This document shows positions 43,739 to 54,026 of a DNA stretch of 64,000 bases, piece after piece. The stretch is from Rodentibacter sp. JRC1 (GTDB lineage Bacteria > Pseudomonadota > Gammaproteobacteria > Enterobacterales > Pasteurellaceae). The notes under the pieces were generated by a model. That model ran no database searches. It saw only the letters and a program-made list of their open reading frames with translations, and was not told the origin of the DNA. The DNA lies in contig NZ_BPWA01000001.1 of assembly GCF_020521555.1 (NCBI RefSeq), positions 1,488,001 to 1,552,000 of the forward strand, read 5' to 3'. Made by a program: the position numbers and the translations under genes. Every line of letters begins with the position of its first letter. Position 1 is the stretch's first letter.

Positions 43739-44368
43739 ATGCAAGAGAAATTAAAAGTATTATTAATCGATGATCACCCATTAATGCGCCGTGGTATTAA
43801 GCAACTTATTGAATTAAATGATAACTTTGAAGTGATTGCAGATGTTAGTAGTGGAGCGGAAGGGATTTCTGTTGCTTTACAAATGTTACCGGATCTGATC
43901 ATTTTAGATCTTAATATGAAAGGGCTTTCAGGGTTGGATACGCTTAAAGGACTACGGGCAGAAGGCGTGGATGCACGTATTGTGATCTTAACCGTATCCG
44001 ATGCGAAAAATGATATTTTTGCGTTGATTGATGCCGGTGCCGATGGTTATTTATTAAAAGATACGGAGCCGGATACCTTGCTTGAACAGATTAAACGTAT
44101 TGCACAAGGCGAAGTGATTTTAAGCGATTCGATTAAAAATTTACTCATTGAGCGGGAACATCGCCAAGATCCAATGGAATCCTTAACGGAGCGTGAGATG
44201 GATGTGCTGAGTTTAATTGCCACCGGTTTATCCAACAAACAAATTGCAGGACAATTGTTTATTTCGGAAGAAACCGTAAAAGTACATATCCGAAATTTAT
44301 TACGTAAGTTAAACGTTCATTCACGTGTTGCAGCAACCGTATTGTACTTTGAATACCACAAGCGTTAA
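43739..44368 (+). CDS. narP: Nitrate/nitrite response regulator NarP
   Basis: 209 residues from MQEKLKVLLIDDHPLMRRG; nine earlier codons are open but AGAGGGA stands 5 bases before this ATG. Receiver domain with phospho-acceptor D57 in LIILDLNM, and a LuxR-type helix-turn-helix (LTEREMDVLSLIATGLSNKQ...). Closest in pattern to NarP, which in Haemophilus pairs with NarQ to control anaerobic respiration genes; no sensor kinase lies nearby. Confidence 0.9.
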   Translation: MQEKLKVLLIDDHPLMRRGIKQLIELNDNFEVIADVSSGAEGISVALQMLPDLIILDLNMKGLSGLDTLKGLRAEGVDARIVILTVSDAKNDIFALIDAGADGYLLKDTEPDTLLEQIKRIAQGEVILSDSIKNLLIEREHRQDPMESLTEREMDVLSLIATGLSNKQIAGQLFISEETVKVHIRNLLRKLNVHSRVAATVLYFEYHKR

Positions 44369-44386
44369 TTGGTAGGCGATTTTCTT

Positions 44387-45229
44387 TTATTTCGGTACAC
44401 CCCGCAATAACGGTATCGGCTCATAGGGTGCTTCAGATGTCGGTGCAGGTGTGTCGTTGAATAACAAAATAAAGGGTTTTGCTGGAATGACACGCTCGTT
44501 GCGCCATAAACTGCCCATCCCAACAAGTTGAATATCCGAAGGTAAATGTGCCAAACCTTGCCGTAACACCGTCACCGTATTTTTGCGCGGATGTCCGATA
44601 ACGATTGCCGTGCCGTGCTTTCGTGCATATTGGAGTGCGGCTTGAAATTGGCGTTGAACGTCGGCAAATTCATTACTGTCATCAAGGAAGATGTGGCGAT
44701 CTAGCGAGCGTACACCTTGCTCTTTTGCGATTTTACCCGCAACGGATTTTCCGATAGTTCGGCTATCTAAAAAGAATAAATGTTGTTCGTTTAATGCTTG
44801 CATTAAATGGCGCATTAATGTGCTGTCTGCCGTAGCGGCACTCCCCATATGATTGTTCATACCAATGGCATAATTTACGGTATCTTTTGCCATTTGAACA
44901 CGGCCGGCTACTTGCTCTGCCGACATTCCTAAATATAAACCGCCTTCCTCAATTTTTATTTGGCTTATCGGCTGCATCGGCATATGAATCAGCACATCAC
45001 GACCTTGATTTTTTGCTTCCTGATTACGAGCTTTGGCATAAGGTGCAGAGGGAATAATCGCCACGGAAATTTCCCGCGGCATAGCGAAAATCGCAGCGTC
45101 TTCTTTCGGGTGATAGCCAATATCATCGATCACAATAGCAAGTTTGCTTTGTGCGCTCACAAGTGAGGAGAAAAGTGCGGTCGAAAAAAGAATCAAATTT
45201 TTAACCGCACTTTTTAATATTTTATGCAT
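44387..45229 (-). CDS. Divergent polysaccharide deacetylase family protein (YibQ-like)
   Basis: 280 residues from the ATG at 45229, whose ATG overlaps the envC stop (TAATG). Another ATG 12 bases upstream is possible but has no spaced ribosome site. The signal peptide (ILFSTALFSSLVSA) is followed by the family start KLAIVIDDIGYHP and VLIHMPMQP, a NodB-like fold with altered catalytic residues. It is always next to EnvC in gammaproteobacteria and is presumably periplasmic and cell-wall related; activity unknown. The uptake sequence encodes the TALF of its signal peptide. Confidence 0.85.
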   Translation of the reverse strand: MHKILKSAVKNLILFSTALFSSLVSAQSKLAIVIDDIGYHPKEDAAIFAMPREISVAIIPSAPYAKARNQEAKNQGRDVLIHMPMQPISQIKIEEGGLYLGMSAEQVAGRVQMAKDTVNYAIGMNNHMGSAATADSTLMRHLMQALNEQHLFFLDSRTIGKSVAGKIAKEQGVRSLDRHIFLDDSNEFADVQRQFQAALQYARKHGTAIVIGHPRKNTVTVLRQGLAHLPSDIQLVGMGSLWRNERVIPAKPFILLFNDTPAPTSEAPYEPIPLLRGVPK

Positions 45230-46461
45230 TATTTTATCCATCCCGCAGGATTTACCGGCACGCCTTTTCGGCTAATACCAAAATATAAGGCAGGTCGGGA
45301 GAGTTCTCCGGTGTTGCCCACTTGAGCGATAGTTTGACCTGCCGAAACCAGTTGATTTGGCTTCACAAACACCGCTTGGTTAAAGCCGTATAAACTCAAA
45401 TCACTGTCGCCGTGCTTAATAATGACCATATAACCGTAACCGTTTAGCGGCCCGGCAAGAATCACACGACCGTTTGCAATGGCATGAACCGAAGTGCCGT
45501 TAGGAGCAGCAATCACCATTCCTTTCCAACGGGCTTCACCGGCTTGTGTCGAACCAAAGGCGTATAATGTCGACCCCTTTACCGGCTTGTTATACTGACG
45601 TTTTGCCGCACCCAGACCATTGCTACTGTTAATTAATTGACGCTCTTGTACCGTCGGTTTATAAGGTTTAGAAGTACGTTTTTCTTCCGATTGTTTACGC
45701 TGTGCCAAGGCTTCCCGTTCACGCTGTTCTTGCTGGCGTGCGGCTTGTTCTGCCCGTTGAATTTCTTGGCGCAAGGCGGCTTCATTTGCACGTAAACTTT
45801 CTAATTTATTCTGATCTTTATTAATATTTTTATTGATTTCATTTAAAGTGGATTGACGTTCACGCTGAATTTTTTCTAATTCTTGCTGTTGCTTTTTCTG
45901 TACGGAAAGCTGATCTCTATGGCTTTGTTGTTGTTCCAAAATCGCCTCTTTTTGTTTGACGATTTGTGCTTGCGTGGTTTGAAGATGATTAATCATTTCA
46001 ATACGGGCTTGGTTTAAATGTTCGTAATACACTTTCATTCGTGCCGCTTTTTTCGCATCTTCCGATAACATTCGTTCCAACACGGAGGGATTCAATCCCG
46101 AACGATAAATTGCATCCATCTGCTTTGCCAGTTTGGCTTTTTGTTCACGCTCTTTTCTCTCTAATTGCTTGATTTGCTTGTCCGCTTCTGCGATTTGCTT
46201 GCGGATTTCTTTCAAACTGAGTTCCGTTTCACGCAGTTCGCCGGCAACAGAATTAATTTTGCTTTCTTGATTTTTCAAGGTGGATTGAAGTTGAGCCTGC
46301 TTACGTTTTTGCTCGGCAAGTTTTGACTCTTGTTGTTTGATTTGTTGTTGAATTTGATTGAGATTATTGCCATAGCCAAATGGTGAAAAGATAATGAGTC
46401 CACAGGCTAAAAGTGCGGTCATTTTTGAAAATGTTTTTGCGCTCGGTTTCCAATACTGCAT
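45229..46461 (-). CDS. envC: Murein hydrolase activator EnvC
   Basis: 410 residues. Signal peptide (ALLACGLIIFSPFGYG), long coiled coil (~35-260), then a C-terminal LytM/M23 domain (~300-410). The LytM zinc site is degenerate: the usual HxH is replaced (YGFNQ, LYFGIS), so it should activate AmiA/AmiB-type amidases instead of cutting peptidoglycan itself. FtsE and FtsX, its membrane partners, are encoded at 28.3-29.9 kb. Divergent from gpmA. Confidence 0.95.
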   Translation of the reverse strand: MQYWKPSAKTFSKMTALLACGLIIFSPFGYGNNLNQIQQQIKQQESKLAEQKRKQAQLQSTLKNQESKINSVAGELRETELSLKEIRKQIAEADKQIKQLERKEREQKAKLAKQMDAIYRSGLNPSVLERMLSEDAKKAARMKVYYEHLNQARIEMINHLQTTQAQIVKQKEAILEQQQSHRDQLSVQKKQQQELEKIQRERQSTLNEINKNINKDQNKLESLRANEAALRQEIQRAEQAARQQEQREREALAQRKQSEEKRTSKPYKPTVQERQLINSSNGLGAAKRQYNKPVKGSTLYAFGSTQAGEARWKGMVIAAPNGTSVHAIANGRVILAGPLNGYGYMVIIKHGDSDLSLYGFNQAVFVKPNQLVSAGQTIAQVGNTGELSRPALYFGISRKGVPVNPAGWIK

Positions 46462-46664
46462 ACATCAAATTCTAGAGATTCAAAGGGGAGTTAATATTGT
46501 TCACATTGAGTGTGAATAGTAGCATTATTTTAGGATCGCTAAAACGGGCTCCCTTGATTTTTTGCGAAAGATCAGGAAAACGTGCCTTTTCGCTTTTAAA
46601 CCGAATGATTTTTTGCTATAAAAGTGCCCGTTTATTTTTATTAACAGACCTTTAGGAGATCCTT

Positions 46665-47348
46665 ATGGAATTAGTCTTTATTCGTCACGGTTTCAGTGAA
46701 TGGAATGCGAAAAACTTATTCACCGGCTGGCGCGATGTAAACCTTACCGAACGTGGTGTGGAAGAAGCCAAAGCGGCAGGTAAGAAATTATTGGATGCCG
46801 GTTATGAGTTTGATATCGCCTTTACTTCCGTATTAACGCGTGCAATTAAAACTTGTAACATCGTGTTGGAAGAATCTCACCAATTATGGATTCCTCAAGT
46901 GAAAAACTGGCGTTTAAATGAACGTCATTACGGTGCATTGCAGGGTTTAGACAAAAAAGCGACGGCAGAACAATACGGTGATGAACAGGTTCATATTTGG
47001 CGTCGTTCTTATGATATTTCTCCGCCGGATTTAGATCCGCAAGATCCAAATTCCGCGCATAATGACCGCCGTTATGCGAACATTCCGTCCGATGTTGTGC
47101 CTAATGCGGAAAACTTAAAGATTACTTTAGAACGCGCATTGCCATTCTGGGAAGATCAAATTGCGCCGGCAATGCTTTCCGGCAAACGTGTTTTAGTGGT
47201 GGCCCACGGTAACTCGCTTCGTGCATTGGCAAAACACATCATCGGTATTTCTGATGCGGAAATTATGGATTTTGAAATTCCGACCGGTCAGCCGTTAGTG
47301 TTAAAACTTGATGATAAATTAAACTATATAGAACATTATTATCTTTAA
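46665..47348 (+). CDS. gpmA: 2,3-bisphosphoglycerate-dependent phosphoglycerate mutase
   Basis: Glycolytic interconversion of 3- and 2-phosphoglycerate. 227 residues. Phosphohistidine motif [10 protein letters not shown] (His8), [14 protein letters not shown], and the second catalytic His in [11 protein letters not shown]. The RHGFS spelling (usually RHGES) is what I recall for Haemophilus GpmA. AGGAGA lies 7 bases before the ATG; a TATAAAA box lies at about 46617. Confidence 0.97.
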   Translation: MELVFIRHGFSEWNAKNLFTGWRDVNLTERGVEEAKAAGKKLLDAGYEFDIAFTSVLTRAIKTCNIVLEESHQLWIPQVKNWRLNERHYGALQGLDKKATAEQYGDEQVHIWRRSYDISPPDLDPQDPNSAHNDRRYANIPSDVVPNAENLKITLERALPFWEDQIAPAMLSGKRVLVVAHGNSLRALAKHIIGISDAEIMDFEIPTGQPLVLKLDDKLNYIEHYYL

Positions 47349-47362
47349 TTTAAAATTTTATC

Positions 47363-47531
47363 GGTATTATGTAGCAGTTGCGCAAAATATTGTAGGGTGC
47401 GGTTAGGTGAAGCCGTAACGCACCAATAGAGGATTTAATGATGAAATGGTGCGTTACGCAAAGCTTAACGCACCCTACCCCGATAAATATTGGATATAAA
47501 ATTCTTTTTGTGCAACTGATATATAAATACC
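47363..47531. repeat. Intergenic inverted-repeat element family 1, copy G
   Basis: 169 bases. Ends GGTATTATGTAGCAGTTGCG and TGTGCAACTGATATATAAAT. The core GCGGTTAGGTGAAGCCGTAA / GCGTTACGCAAAGCTTAACG belongs to the B/K subfamily. It starts 15 bases after the gpmA stop; a family 2 element abuts its right side. Confidence 0.9.
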
Positions 47532-47537
47532 GAATTT

Positions 47538-47602
47538 TATAGTGAATTAAATTTAAAAATGTCTACGGCTTGCGGTTTTGTATCCGTTTTAATTTAATTC
47601 AC
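47538..47602 (-). repeat. Inverted-repeat element family 2, copy 3 (short, inverted)
   Basis: 65 bases from TATAGTGAATTAAATTTAAA to AATTTAATTCACGA. The middle (GTCTACGGCTTGCGGTTTTG) is the reverse complement of pieces of copies 1 and 2, with the centre deleted. Seven bases separate it from family 1 copy G. Confidence 0.7.
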
Positions 47603-47655
47603 GAGAGAATGAAGTGCGGTTAGTTTGGTCGCACTTTTTGTTTAAGGAGAACATT

Positions 47656-48372
47656 ATGAAAAAATTCGTTAAGATGCTATTGGCGTTATTGCCTTTCATT
47701 ACTGTGACAGCGATTGCCGCACCCGCACAAAAAACCACAACAAAGCAAAGTGTTAAGCAAACGAAAAAAACACAGGTGAAAAAGTCGGCGGAGAAAAAGA
47801 TCACGACAAAGAAAGCAGTGCTAAAAAAGACAACAGAGAAAAAATCTGTTGAGAAAAAAACGAAAAGCAAGGCAGAAAATCAAAAAACGACACGGAAACA
47901 ATCTGCTAAATCAGAAAAAAAGTTGGAGAAAAAACAAGTTAGTACGGATAAAAAATCGGCTAAATCACAGGTGAAATCCACAGCTCAAAAATCTTCAAAA
48001 AAAGCAGATAAAGCAAAATTGATGCAGCAAAAATCAGCTGAGAAAAAAGTGGAAAAGGTAGAAAACAATGTTGCGAAAGCCAAACCGCTTAGCCAAGTAA
48101 AAAAAGCCGTGATTGTGCCGAAATGCCAAGATAGCGAAGTGATTAAAGTGTTATCCGATGCTTTCAAACAACAAGGCAAAGCAACCGGTGTACCTATGAC
48201 GGTAAAACAGCTTAGCCAAACCCGTGAAACGCAATATTATCCACAGCAAGGTATTCGTAGTTGCCATACATTCGTGCAAACAAACGGTAAAAACTATCAA
48301 ACGGATTATAGTGTGATTTTGAATGGAAGCGGCTTTTTTGTTCAAGTAGAAAATGCACAAGCGATGTTTTAG
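47656..48372 (+). CDS. Secreted lysine-rich repeat protein, unknown function
   Basis: 238 residues from MKKFVKMLLALLPFITVTAI; AAGGAGA precedes the ATG, so the 14 open codons upstream are not used. A signal peptide (ending near AIAA) leads to a ~115-residue linker made almost only of Lys, Thr, Ser, Gln, Glu and Ala, in KKT/KKS/EKK-type repeats. A small C-terminal domain (~150-238) carries two Cys (VPKCQDSE and IRSCHTF), perhaps a disulphide. The linker resembles histone-like basic tails and may bind anionic polymers. I do not recognise the C-terminal domain. Single gene between two repeat elements. Confidence 0.75.
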   Translation: MKKFVKMLLALLPFITVTAIAAPAQKTTTKQSVKQTKKTQVKKSAEKKITTKKAVLKKTTEKKSVEKKTKSKAENQKTTRKQSAKSEKKLEKKQVSTDKKSAKSQVKSTAQKSSKKADKAKLMQQKSAEKKVEKVENNVAKAKPLSQVKKAVIVPKCQDSEVIKVLSDAFKQQGKATGVPMTVKQLSQTRETQYYPQQGIRSCHTFVQTNGKNYQTDYSVILNGSGFFVQVENAQAMF

Positions 48373-48411
48373 ATAATGCAGGATTGGTCGCTCACTCAAG
48401 TCACCAATCAT

Positions 48412-48489
48412 CGTAGGTGCGTTAGGCGAAGCCGTAACGCACCGATTATGACCATGAAATGGTGCGTAACGAAAGCTCAACGAACCTTA
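48412..48489. repeat. Intergenic inverted-repeat element family 1, copy H (core only)
   Basis: Only the inner palindrome is left: GGTGCGTTAGGCGAAGCCGT and GGTGCGTAACGAAAGCTCAA. The terminal repeats are gone. Its right arm runs into the rluE stop codon (minus-strand TAA at 48487-48489), so the element appears to reach the end of that gene. Confidence 0.7.
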
Positions 48490-49155
48490 TTTTCTTTTTA
48501 ACCTAAAGAATAATTTCTCAATTTCCCTTTCTGACAATTCCCGATATTCTCCGTTTGCCAATCCCGCAATCGATAATATGCCCATTTGATAACGGATTAA
48601 ACGCAATGTCGGAAAGCCGATATGAGCCGTCATACGGCGTACTTGGCGATTGCGTCCTTCCGTGATTTTAATTTCTAACCAAGATGTGGGGATAGATTTT
48701 CGCTCACGGATAGGCGGATGACGTTGCCATAAATTCGGTGTTGAAATCAACCGCACTTTTGCCGGTTTTGTCATTCCGTCTTTAAGCTCTACTCCTTGAC
48801 GTAAAGGCATCAAATCCTGCTCGCTCGGTTCACCTTCCACCTGCACCCAATAGGTTTTTTCCGTTTTGAATTTGGGATCAGCGAGGCGGTGTTGTAATTC
48901 CCCGTTATTAGTGAGAATAAGCAAGCCCTCACTGTCGCGATCAAGCCGTCCTGCGGCATAAATATGAGGGATAGAGATAAAATCTTTAAGTGTAGTCCGC
49001 CCATTTTCATCGGTGAATTGGGTTAACACATCAAAAGGCTTATTAAAAATGATAACCCGTGTTTTTACGGGTGTTTTTACCTTTGGCTTGTGTGATTTAA
49101 AGGAAACGCCAACGGTTTTTTTGTTGGCGTTTGAACGAGGAAGAATCTTACGCAT
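48487..49155 (-). CDS. rluE: 23S rRNA pseudouridine(2457) synthase RluE
   Basis: 222 residues of the RsuA/RluB/RluE family. The catalytic Asp72 lies in [27 protein letters not shown] and [10 protein letters not shown] are the other family blocks. A basic N-terminal tail (1-35) replaces an S4 domain, which favours RluE over RsuA or RluB. ATG overlaps the yqhA stop (TAATG). Confidence 0.9.
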   Translation of the reverse strand: MRKILPRSNANKKTVGVSFKSHKPKVKTPVKTRVIIFNKPFDVLTQFTDENGRTTLKDFISIPHIYAAGRLDRDSEGLLILTNNGELQHRLADPKFKTEKTYWVQVEGEPSEQDLMPLRQGVELKDGMTKPAKVRLISTPNLWQRHPPIRERKSIPTSWLEIKITEGRNRQVRRMTAHIGFPTLRLIRYQMGILSIAGLANGEYRELSEREIEKLFFRLKRK

Positions 49156-49706
49156 TAGTGGCTTTTGTGGCTGGTACTGTAAAGAATTTTATCGGTATAA
49201 GCCAACGCAATTGCAGAGACTAAGAAACCAAGGTGCAAGAAAAGCTGCCACATCATAGTTTTTTCCGGAAGGTTACTGACATTGACAAAAGTTTGTAACA
49301 TATGAATCGATGAAATCGTGATAATCGACATAGAGAGTTTCACTTTTAACACTGTGGCATTAACGTGGCTCATCCATTCAGGTTGATCCGGGTGGTTTCG
49401 TGTTTTCAGTTTTGAGACGAAAATCTCATAGCCGCCAATCGTCACCATCACCAGCAAATTGGCAATCATCACAACATCAATCAGATTTAGCACGGCAAGC
49501 ATAATGGTATTGGAGTCCATTTCATTGATATTGGTAATCAGATGCCAAAGGGATTTCATAAATTTGTAGGCGTAAATCCCTTGCACAACAACAAGACCGA
49601 GATAAATCGGTAATTGTAACCAACGGCTGGCAAAAATAATTTTGCTGATTGCGTTAGATTGGCGATTATATTTTGCATAGGGATCGGGTGATTTTTGCTG
49701 TTCCAT
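49155..49706 (-). CDS. yqhA: UPF0114 membrane protein YqhA
   Basis: 183 residues with three to four hydrophobic segments ([77 protein letters not shown]). It matches the conserved UPF0114/YqhA family of inner membrane proteins of unknown function. Translationally coupled to rluE. Confidence 0.88.
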   Translation of the reverse strand: MEQQKSPDPYAKYNRQSNAISKIIFASRWLQLPIYLGLVVVQGIYAYKFMKSLWHLITNINEMDSNTIMLAVLNLIDVVMIANLLVMVTIGGYEIFVSKLKTRNHPDQPEWMSHVNATVLKVKLSMSIITISSIHMLQTFVNVSNLPEKTMMWQLFLHLGFLVSAIALAYTDKILYSTSHKSH

Positions 49707-49737
49707 TCATTTTTCCTAAATTAGCGTGAATTAAATA

Positions 49738-49767
49738 AAAAAACCGCCAAAAAATAGCAGTTTTTTT
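49738..49767 (-). terminator. Terminator of rmuC
   Basis: On the minus strand AAACTGC / GCGGTTT (one G-T pair) around a 9-base loop, followed by T7, about 25 bases past the rmuC stop. Confidence 0.6.
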
Positions 49768-49789
49768 GAAAATAGCAAGCCTCAATATA

Positions 49790-51394
49790 TTATTTTTCAT
49801 CCTGTGTCATCAGTGATAAACGGCTTAAATCCACATCATTATGTAATAGTTCTATATTCGGCATCACTTTGTTTGCCTTAGCGGATAAATCTTTAAAACG
49901 TTCTACTTTACCCACTAAACCTTGCTGACCGACCAATGCGGTAACCGTGCTGTTATATTGATTGCTGACGGTAGAAAGCGTGTTACCCAGTTTATTTAAT
50001 CGCTCTGCAACCAAGCAAATTTGATTATAAATTTCACCGGCTTTTTCAGCGATTTCTTTTGCTTCCGCATTGCCGCGTTCAATACGCCATAGGTTGGCAA
50101 CCGTACGCAGAATCGGCATTAACGTGGTATGTGATACCATAATGACATTTTTCTCATAGCCATAATTGAAAAGGCTCGGATCTAATTTTAAGGCTTCAAT
50201 ATATGCCGGTTCAACAGCGATAAACATCAATACAAAATTTGGGCTACGCATACCGATTAAGTTGCTGTAATCCTTTTTGTGAAGATCATCAATGTGATTT
50301 TTCAGGGCTTTTATATGCTCTTTCATTAAGCGTTCCTGCTCAAAATCTTCCTCAGAATTGACCGCACTTTCATAGGCAACCAGCGACATTTTACTGTCGA
50401 TGATGATGTTTTTATTATCCGGCAAATTTAAAACGAAATCGGGATAATTCCGTCCGCCCTGTTCATCTTTAAAATGAGCTTGTGCACGGTAATGCACGTT
50501 TTCAATTAAGCCCGCAAGTTGAAGCGTGCGTTCCAGTTGCACTTCTCCCCAATTACCAAGGGTTTTCTTTTCCCCTTTGAGGGCGGAAGTCAGATTGTTG
50601 GCTTGTTGCGACATATTTAATCCGATTTCCAACACTTTTTTAATTTCCGCTTCCAAGCCGGCATTGCCTTTCACCGATTCCGAGTGAATTTCATTTACAC
50701 GTTTTTGAAAACCCTCAATTTGTTCACGGAAGGGTTTTAACAAGGTCTCCAATGTAGTGAGATTGGTTTGGTTAAAAGAACGGGCTTTTTCATCCAAAAT
50801 ACGATTGGCAAGATTTTGGAACTCAATACTCAGTTGCTGTTTGGATTGCTCGATATTTTGTTGTTGCTCGGTAAAGTGCTTCTCTTTTGCGGCAAGAGTG
50901 GTTTTCAATGCCGTGAGTTCTTGCGAAAGTGCAGTCAATTTTTCTGTTAAATTTTGCACCTCTTGTTCTTTACGGGATAAATGGTTTTGGCTTTGTTGTA
51001 ATTGGTTTTCGAGACTTTCCGCTTGTGCCGAAGCAATACCGAAACGTTCTTTTAATGCGGTGATTTGTGAGCCGATTTGATCGTTCCGATTTTGTTCTTC
51101 ATCTAATTCTTTGCTGAGATAGCTGATTTTTTCGTCCCGTTCATTCAAACGAATTTGCAACCCTTCACTTTCCGTTTGAGCCTTGACAGTTTGCTGCTCC
51201 AATTGATTTTTTTGTTGGTTCAGCACATCAAAACGTTCGGCAAGTTGATTGAAATCCAAGTTGGCTTTGTTTAAATCTTGCTGTAATTCCTGCACATCAC
51301 GGGTGCGGCGCGCCAACAAAAAACCAAGAATAATCAAGATAAAAAGTGAGATACCAAGTAAAGTGAGAAAGGGCGGGGTAATCCAAGTTGTCAT
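49790..51394 (-). CDS. rmuC: RmuC-family DNA recombination protein
   Basis: 534 residues. An N-terminal membrane segment (LTLLGISLFILIILGFLLA), a long coiled coil (~30-210), then the RmuC domain (~230-500), with the nuclease-like core FVLNLPDNKNIIIDSKMSLVAY. It limits rearrangement at inverted repeats in E. coli, of interest in a genome with so many; the mechanism is not known. An in-frame uptake sequence lies near 50360. Confidence 0.93.
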   Translation of the reverse strand: MTTWITPPFLTLLGISLFILIILGFLLARRTRDVQELQQDLNKANLDFNQLAERFDVLNQQKNQLEQQTVKAQTESEGLQIRLNERDEKISYLSKELDEEQNRNDQIGSQITALKERFGIASAQAESLENQLQQSQNHLSRKEQEVQNLTEKLTALSQELTALKTTLAAKEKHFTEQQQNIEQSKQQLSIEFQNLANRILDEKARSFNQTNLTTLETLLKPFREQIEGFQKRVNEIHSESVKGNAGLEAEIKKVLEIGLNMSQQANNLTSALKGEKKTLGNWGEVQLERTLQLAGLIENVHYRAQAHFKDEQGGRNYPDFVLNLPDNKNIIIDSKMSLVAYESAVNSEEDFEQERLMKEHIKALKNHIDDLHKKDYSNLIGMRSPNFVLMFIAVEPAYIEALKLDPSLFNYGYEKNVIMVSHTTLMPILRTVANLWRIERGNAEAKEIAEKAGEIYNQICLVAERLNKLGNTLSTVSNQYNSTVTALVGQQGLVGKVERFKDLSAKANKVMPNIELLHNDVDLSRLSLMTQDEK

Positions 51395-51521
51395 AATTTC
51401 CTCAAATTTTTGGCAAATTCTAACACAGCCGAAAAATTTTTAGAAAAGTAGGGCGGGCAAATTTTTGCCCACCGATTCAAGGAGGGAATTTCAATGGTGA
51501 GCAACAAGTTGCCGACCCTAA

Positions 51522-51616
51522 GGGCGACGCACCATTTCATCATTAAATCGTGTTAATTGGTGCGTTATGGCTTTGCCTAACGCACCACGGTGATTTGTGC
51601 GCTTGATACATAATAG
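51522..51616. repeat. Intergenic inverted-repeat element family 1, copy I (degenerate)
   Basis: The core GCGACGCACCATTTCATC ... GGTGCGTTATGGCTTTGCCT and the right end TTGTGCGCTTGATACATAAT remain. The left end is not recognisable. It lies in the rmuC-fis gap, upstream of rmuC. Confidence 0.7.
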
Positions 51617-51642
51617 CGTTATTTTTCCGGCGATCCAAAAAC

Positions 51643-51671
51643 AAAAAAGACGAACAAATGTTCGTCTTTTT
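51643..51671 (-). terminator. Terminator of dusB-fis operon
   Basis: AAAAGACGAACA-AA-TGTTCGTCTTTT, a near-perfect 12-bp stem; the minus strand ends in TTTTTTG. It lies 15 bases after the fis stop. Confidence 0.88.
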
Positions 51672-51685
51672 GATGGCGTAGGGCA

Positions 51686-51985
51686 TTAACCCATACCGTA
51701 TTTTTTTAATTTTTTGCGTAACGTACCACGGTTGATGCCGAGCATATTTGCAGCACGTGTTTGGTTACCGCGAGTATATTGCATAACCATATCTAACATC
51801 GGGTGTTCAACTTCCGCTAATACTAATTCGTAAAGATCATTCACATCTTGACCATCTAATTGTGATAAGTAATTGCGTAATGCTTGTTTTACTGAATCGC
51901 GTAATGGTTTATTGGTAACTTGTGATTGAGCGTTTAAAACTGAAACGGTTAACGCTTCGGACGGATTACGTTGTTGTTCTAACAT
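51686..51985 (-). CDS. fis: Nucleoid-associated protein Fis
   Basis: 99 residues (E. coli 98). The C-terminal helix-turn-helix ([23 protein letters not shown]) is almost identical to E. coli Fis. It overlaps the end of dusB by 7 bases, the classic dusB-fis operon. Fis activates stable-RNA promoters such as the tRNA cluster at 8.2 kb. Confidence 0.98.
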   Translation of the reverse strand: MLEQQRNPSEALTVSVLNAQSQVTNKPLRDSVKQALRNYLSQLDGQDVNDLYELVLAEVEHPMLDMVMQYTRGNQTRAANMLGINRGTLRKKLKKYGMG

Positions 51986-52959
51986 TTTTCTTTATCCAAA
52001 ATTGAATTTAAAAAATCTTCCAACACAATAAGTTGTTCTTTCGGATCACTGATTGCGTTAAAAGTCTGTCTAAAAACGGAATCGGGTTGAATTCCCTGTA
52101 AATACCAAGCCACGTGTTTGCGTGCGATTCGGTAGCCTTTTTGTTCACCATAGAATTGATGTAATTCTTGAATATGGCGTAAAATTTGACCGCACTTTTC
52201 ACATAAACTTGGTGGTTGAATTATCGAATCCCGCTCAATTAAGCTTTCCATCGATTGAAATAACCAAGGATTACCTAATGCTGCGCGACCGATCATTATT
52301 GCATCGGCACCTGTGTAATCAAGCACCGCTTTTGCTTTCTCGGCAGAATCAATATCACCATTTGCAATTACCGGAATTGAGATGGCTTGTTTGACTGCAC
52401 GAATATTTTCGTATTCGGCTTCTCCCTCAAAAAGACATTCTCTCGTTCGTCCATGAATGGTTAAAGCCTGAATACCGGATTGTTCGGCAATTTTGCCGAT
52501 TTGTATACAGTTTCGATTGGATTTATCCCAGCCGGTGCGAATTTTCAAGGTTACCGGCACATCAACGGCATTCACCACTTCTTGTAGAATTTTTTCTACC
52601 AATTCGGGGAATTGTAGTAGAGCAGAACCTGCCAATTTACGATTCACCTTTTTAGCGGGGCAACCCATGTTGATGTCGATGATCTCTGCACCGTACTCTA
52701 CGTTTACCGCCGCAGCTTGTGCCATTTCCAACGGATCAGAACCGGCAATTTGCACTGCATTAATGCCGAGATCTTCACTATGCGCTAAGCGCAGTTTGGA
52801 TTTCTCCGTGTGCCAAACTTGAGGATTGGTTGACATCATTTCTGAAAATGTCAAACCTGCACCATAATGGGCACAAAGACGGCGAAAGGGTTTGTCGGTA
52901 ATGCCTGCCATCGGGGCAAGTAAAATACGATTTTTTAATTGGTATGAACCGATTCGCAT
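51979..52959 (-). CDS. dusB: tRNA-dihydrouridine synthase B
   Basis: 326 residues. FMN TIM barrel: [18 protein letters not shown], catalytic Cys100 in [11 protein letters not shown], and [14 protein letters not shown]. The 149-base gap before it on the minus strand holds a possible promoter, TTTTCA-N17-TATCAT with a GC-rich discriminator (AGCACGCC), which would fit the growth-rate control known for the E. coli dusB-fis promoter. Confidence 0.96.
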   Translation of the reverse strand: MRIGSYQLKNRILLAPMAGITDKPFRRLCAHYGAGLTFSEMMSTNPQVWHTEKSKLRLAHSEDLGINAVQIAGSDPLEMAQAAAVNVEYGAEIIDINMGCPAKKVNRKLAGSALLQFPELVEKILQEVVNAVDVPVTLKIRTGWDKSNRNCIQIGKIAEQSGIQALTIHGRTRECLFEGEAEYENIRAVKQAISIPVIANGDIDSAEKAKAVLDYTGADAIMIGRAALGNPWLFQSMESLIERDSIIQPPSLCEKCGQILRHIQELHQFYGEQKGYRIARKHVAWYLQGIQPDSVFRQTFNAISDPKEQLIVLEDFLNSILDKEKC

Positions 52960-53108
52960 TTTACTTTAACCACCTTTAAACAAGCCTAAATCCAATTATT
53001 GTCGAATAGGGCGACAATCGACAAGGCGTGCTATGATACGCATTTCGACTTAGTTTGAAAAGTGAAATTTGTTCAAAAAATACACTTTTTTTGATTGACA
53101 AAAAGAGA

Positions 53109-53996
53109 TTAAGTTGTTCTCTGTTTGCCGGTAATGCGACACCATTCCTCACGCACGGCAACCCGGTCAAGGTCAAAAGTTTGCGCATAGGTTTCACAGA
53201 CGGAGTCCGATTGCGTTTCTAAAATGCCGGATAGCCCCAAATCACCACCCTCCGCGACAAGTCGGTTGATTATCGGATAAAGTTCTTTTAATGGGCCGGC
53301 AAGAATATTGGCAACGACCACATCTGCTTTGAGTTCGGTAGGTTTTTCATCAGAGAGGAATAATTGTAAGCGATCGGCAACGCCGTTTTGTTCCGCGTTG
53401 TTGCGGCTTGCAAGAATGGCTTGCGGATCGATATCAATACCGATAGCTTTTTTCGCTCCTAGTTTTAGGGCTGCGATGGCTAAGATGCCGGAACCGCAAC
53501 CGAAATCAATGACTGTTTTATCGGTCAAATCTAAGCTATCCAGCCATTCTAAGCAAAGTGCCGTTGTCGGGTGCGTACCTGTGCCAAAAGCCAAACCGGG
53601 ATCAAGCATTACGTTTACGGCATTTTCATCAGGCACTTCTCGCCAGCTTGGACAAATCCATAAACGTTTGCCGAATTGCATCGGATGGAAGTTGTCCATC
53701 CATTCACGTTCCCAATCTTTGTCTTCAATCTGTTCGATTTTATATGCCGTATTTTCATCTAAGTGTCCGGCTTGTTTGAGTGAATCGACAATTTCCGCCA
53801 TATCCGTTTCTGCATCGAAGAGTGCAATGACATCCGTATTCCCCCACAGACGGGTTTCTCCGGGTAAGGGTTCAAAAATAGGAGTGTCTTGACTATCCAT
53901 AAAAGTAACGGAGACCGAACCGATTTCTTCTAAAAAATCACTGATTTTTTCTGCTTTTTCATTAGTGCTGTTTAGGCGAATTTGAATCCAAGCCAT
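53109..53996 (-). CDS. prmA: Ribosomal protein L11 methyltransferase
   Basis: 295 residues. The N-terminal L11-binding ferredoxin-like domain begins [20 protein letters not shown]. The SAM-binding motif [21 protein letters not shown] and the catalytic [10 protein letters not shown] are present. In E. coli it directly follows panF; here an EamA gene and a repeat come between. Confidence 0.97.
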   Translation of the reverse strand: MAWIQIRLNSTNEKAEKISDFLEEIGSVSVTFMDSQDTPIFEPLPGETRLWGNTDVIALFDAETDMAEIVDSLKQAGHLDENTAYKIEQIEDKDWEREWMDNFHPMQFGKRLWICPSWREVPDENAVNVMLDPGLAFGTGTHPTTALCLEWLDSLDLTDKTVIDFGCGSGILAIAALKLGAKKAIGIDIDPQAILASRNNAEQNGVADRLQLFLSDEKPTELKADVVVANILAGPLKELYPIINRLVAEGGDLGLSGILETQSDSVCETYAQTFDLDRVAVREEWCRITGKQRTT

Positions 53997-54026
53997 ATAT
54001 TTTCCTTATTAAAAAAATAGCGCATA

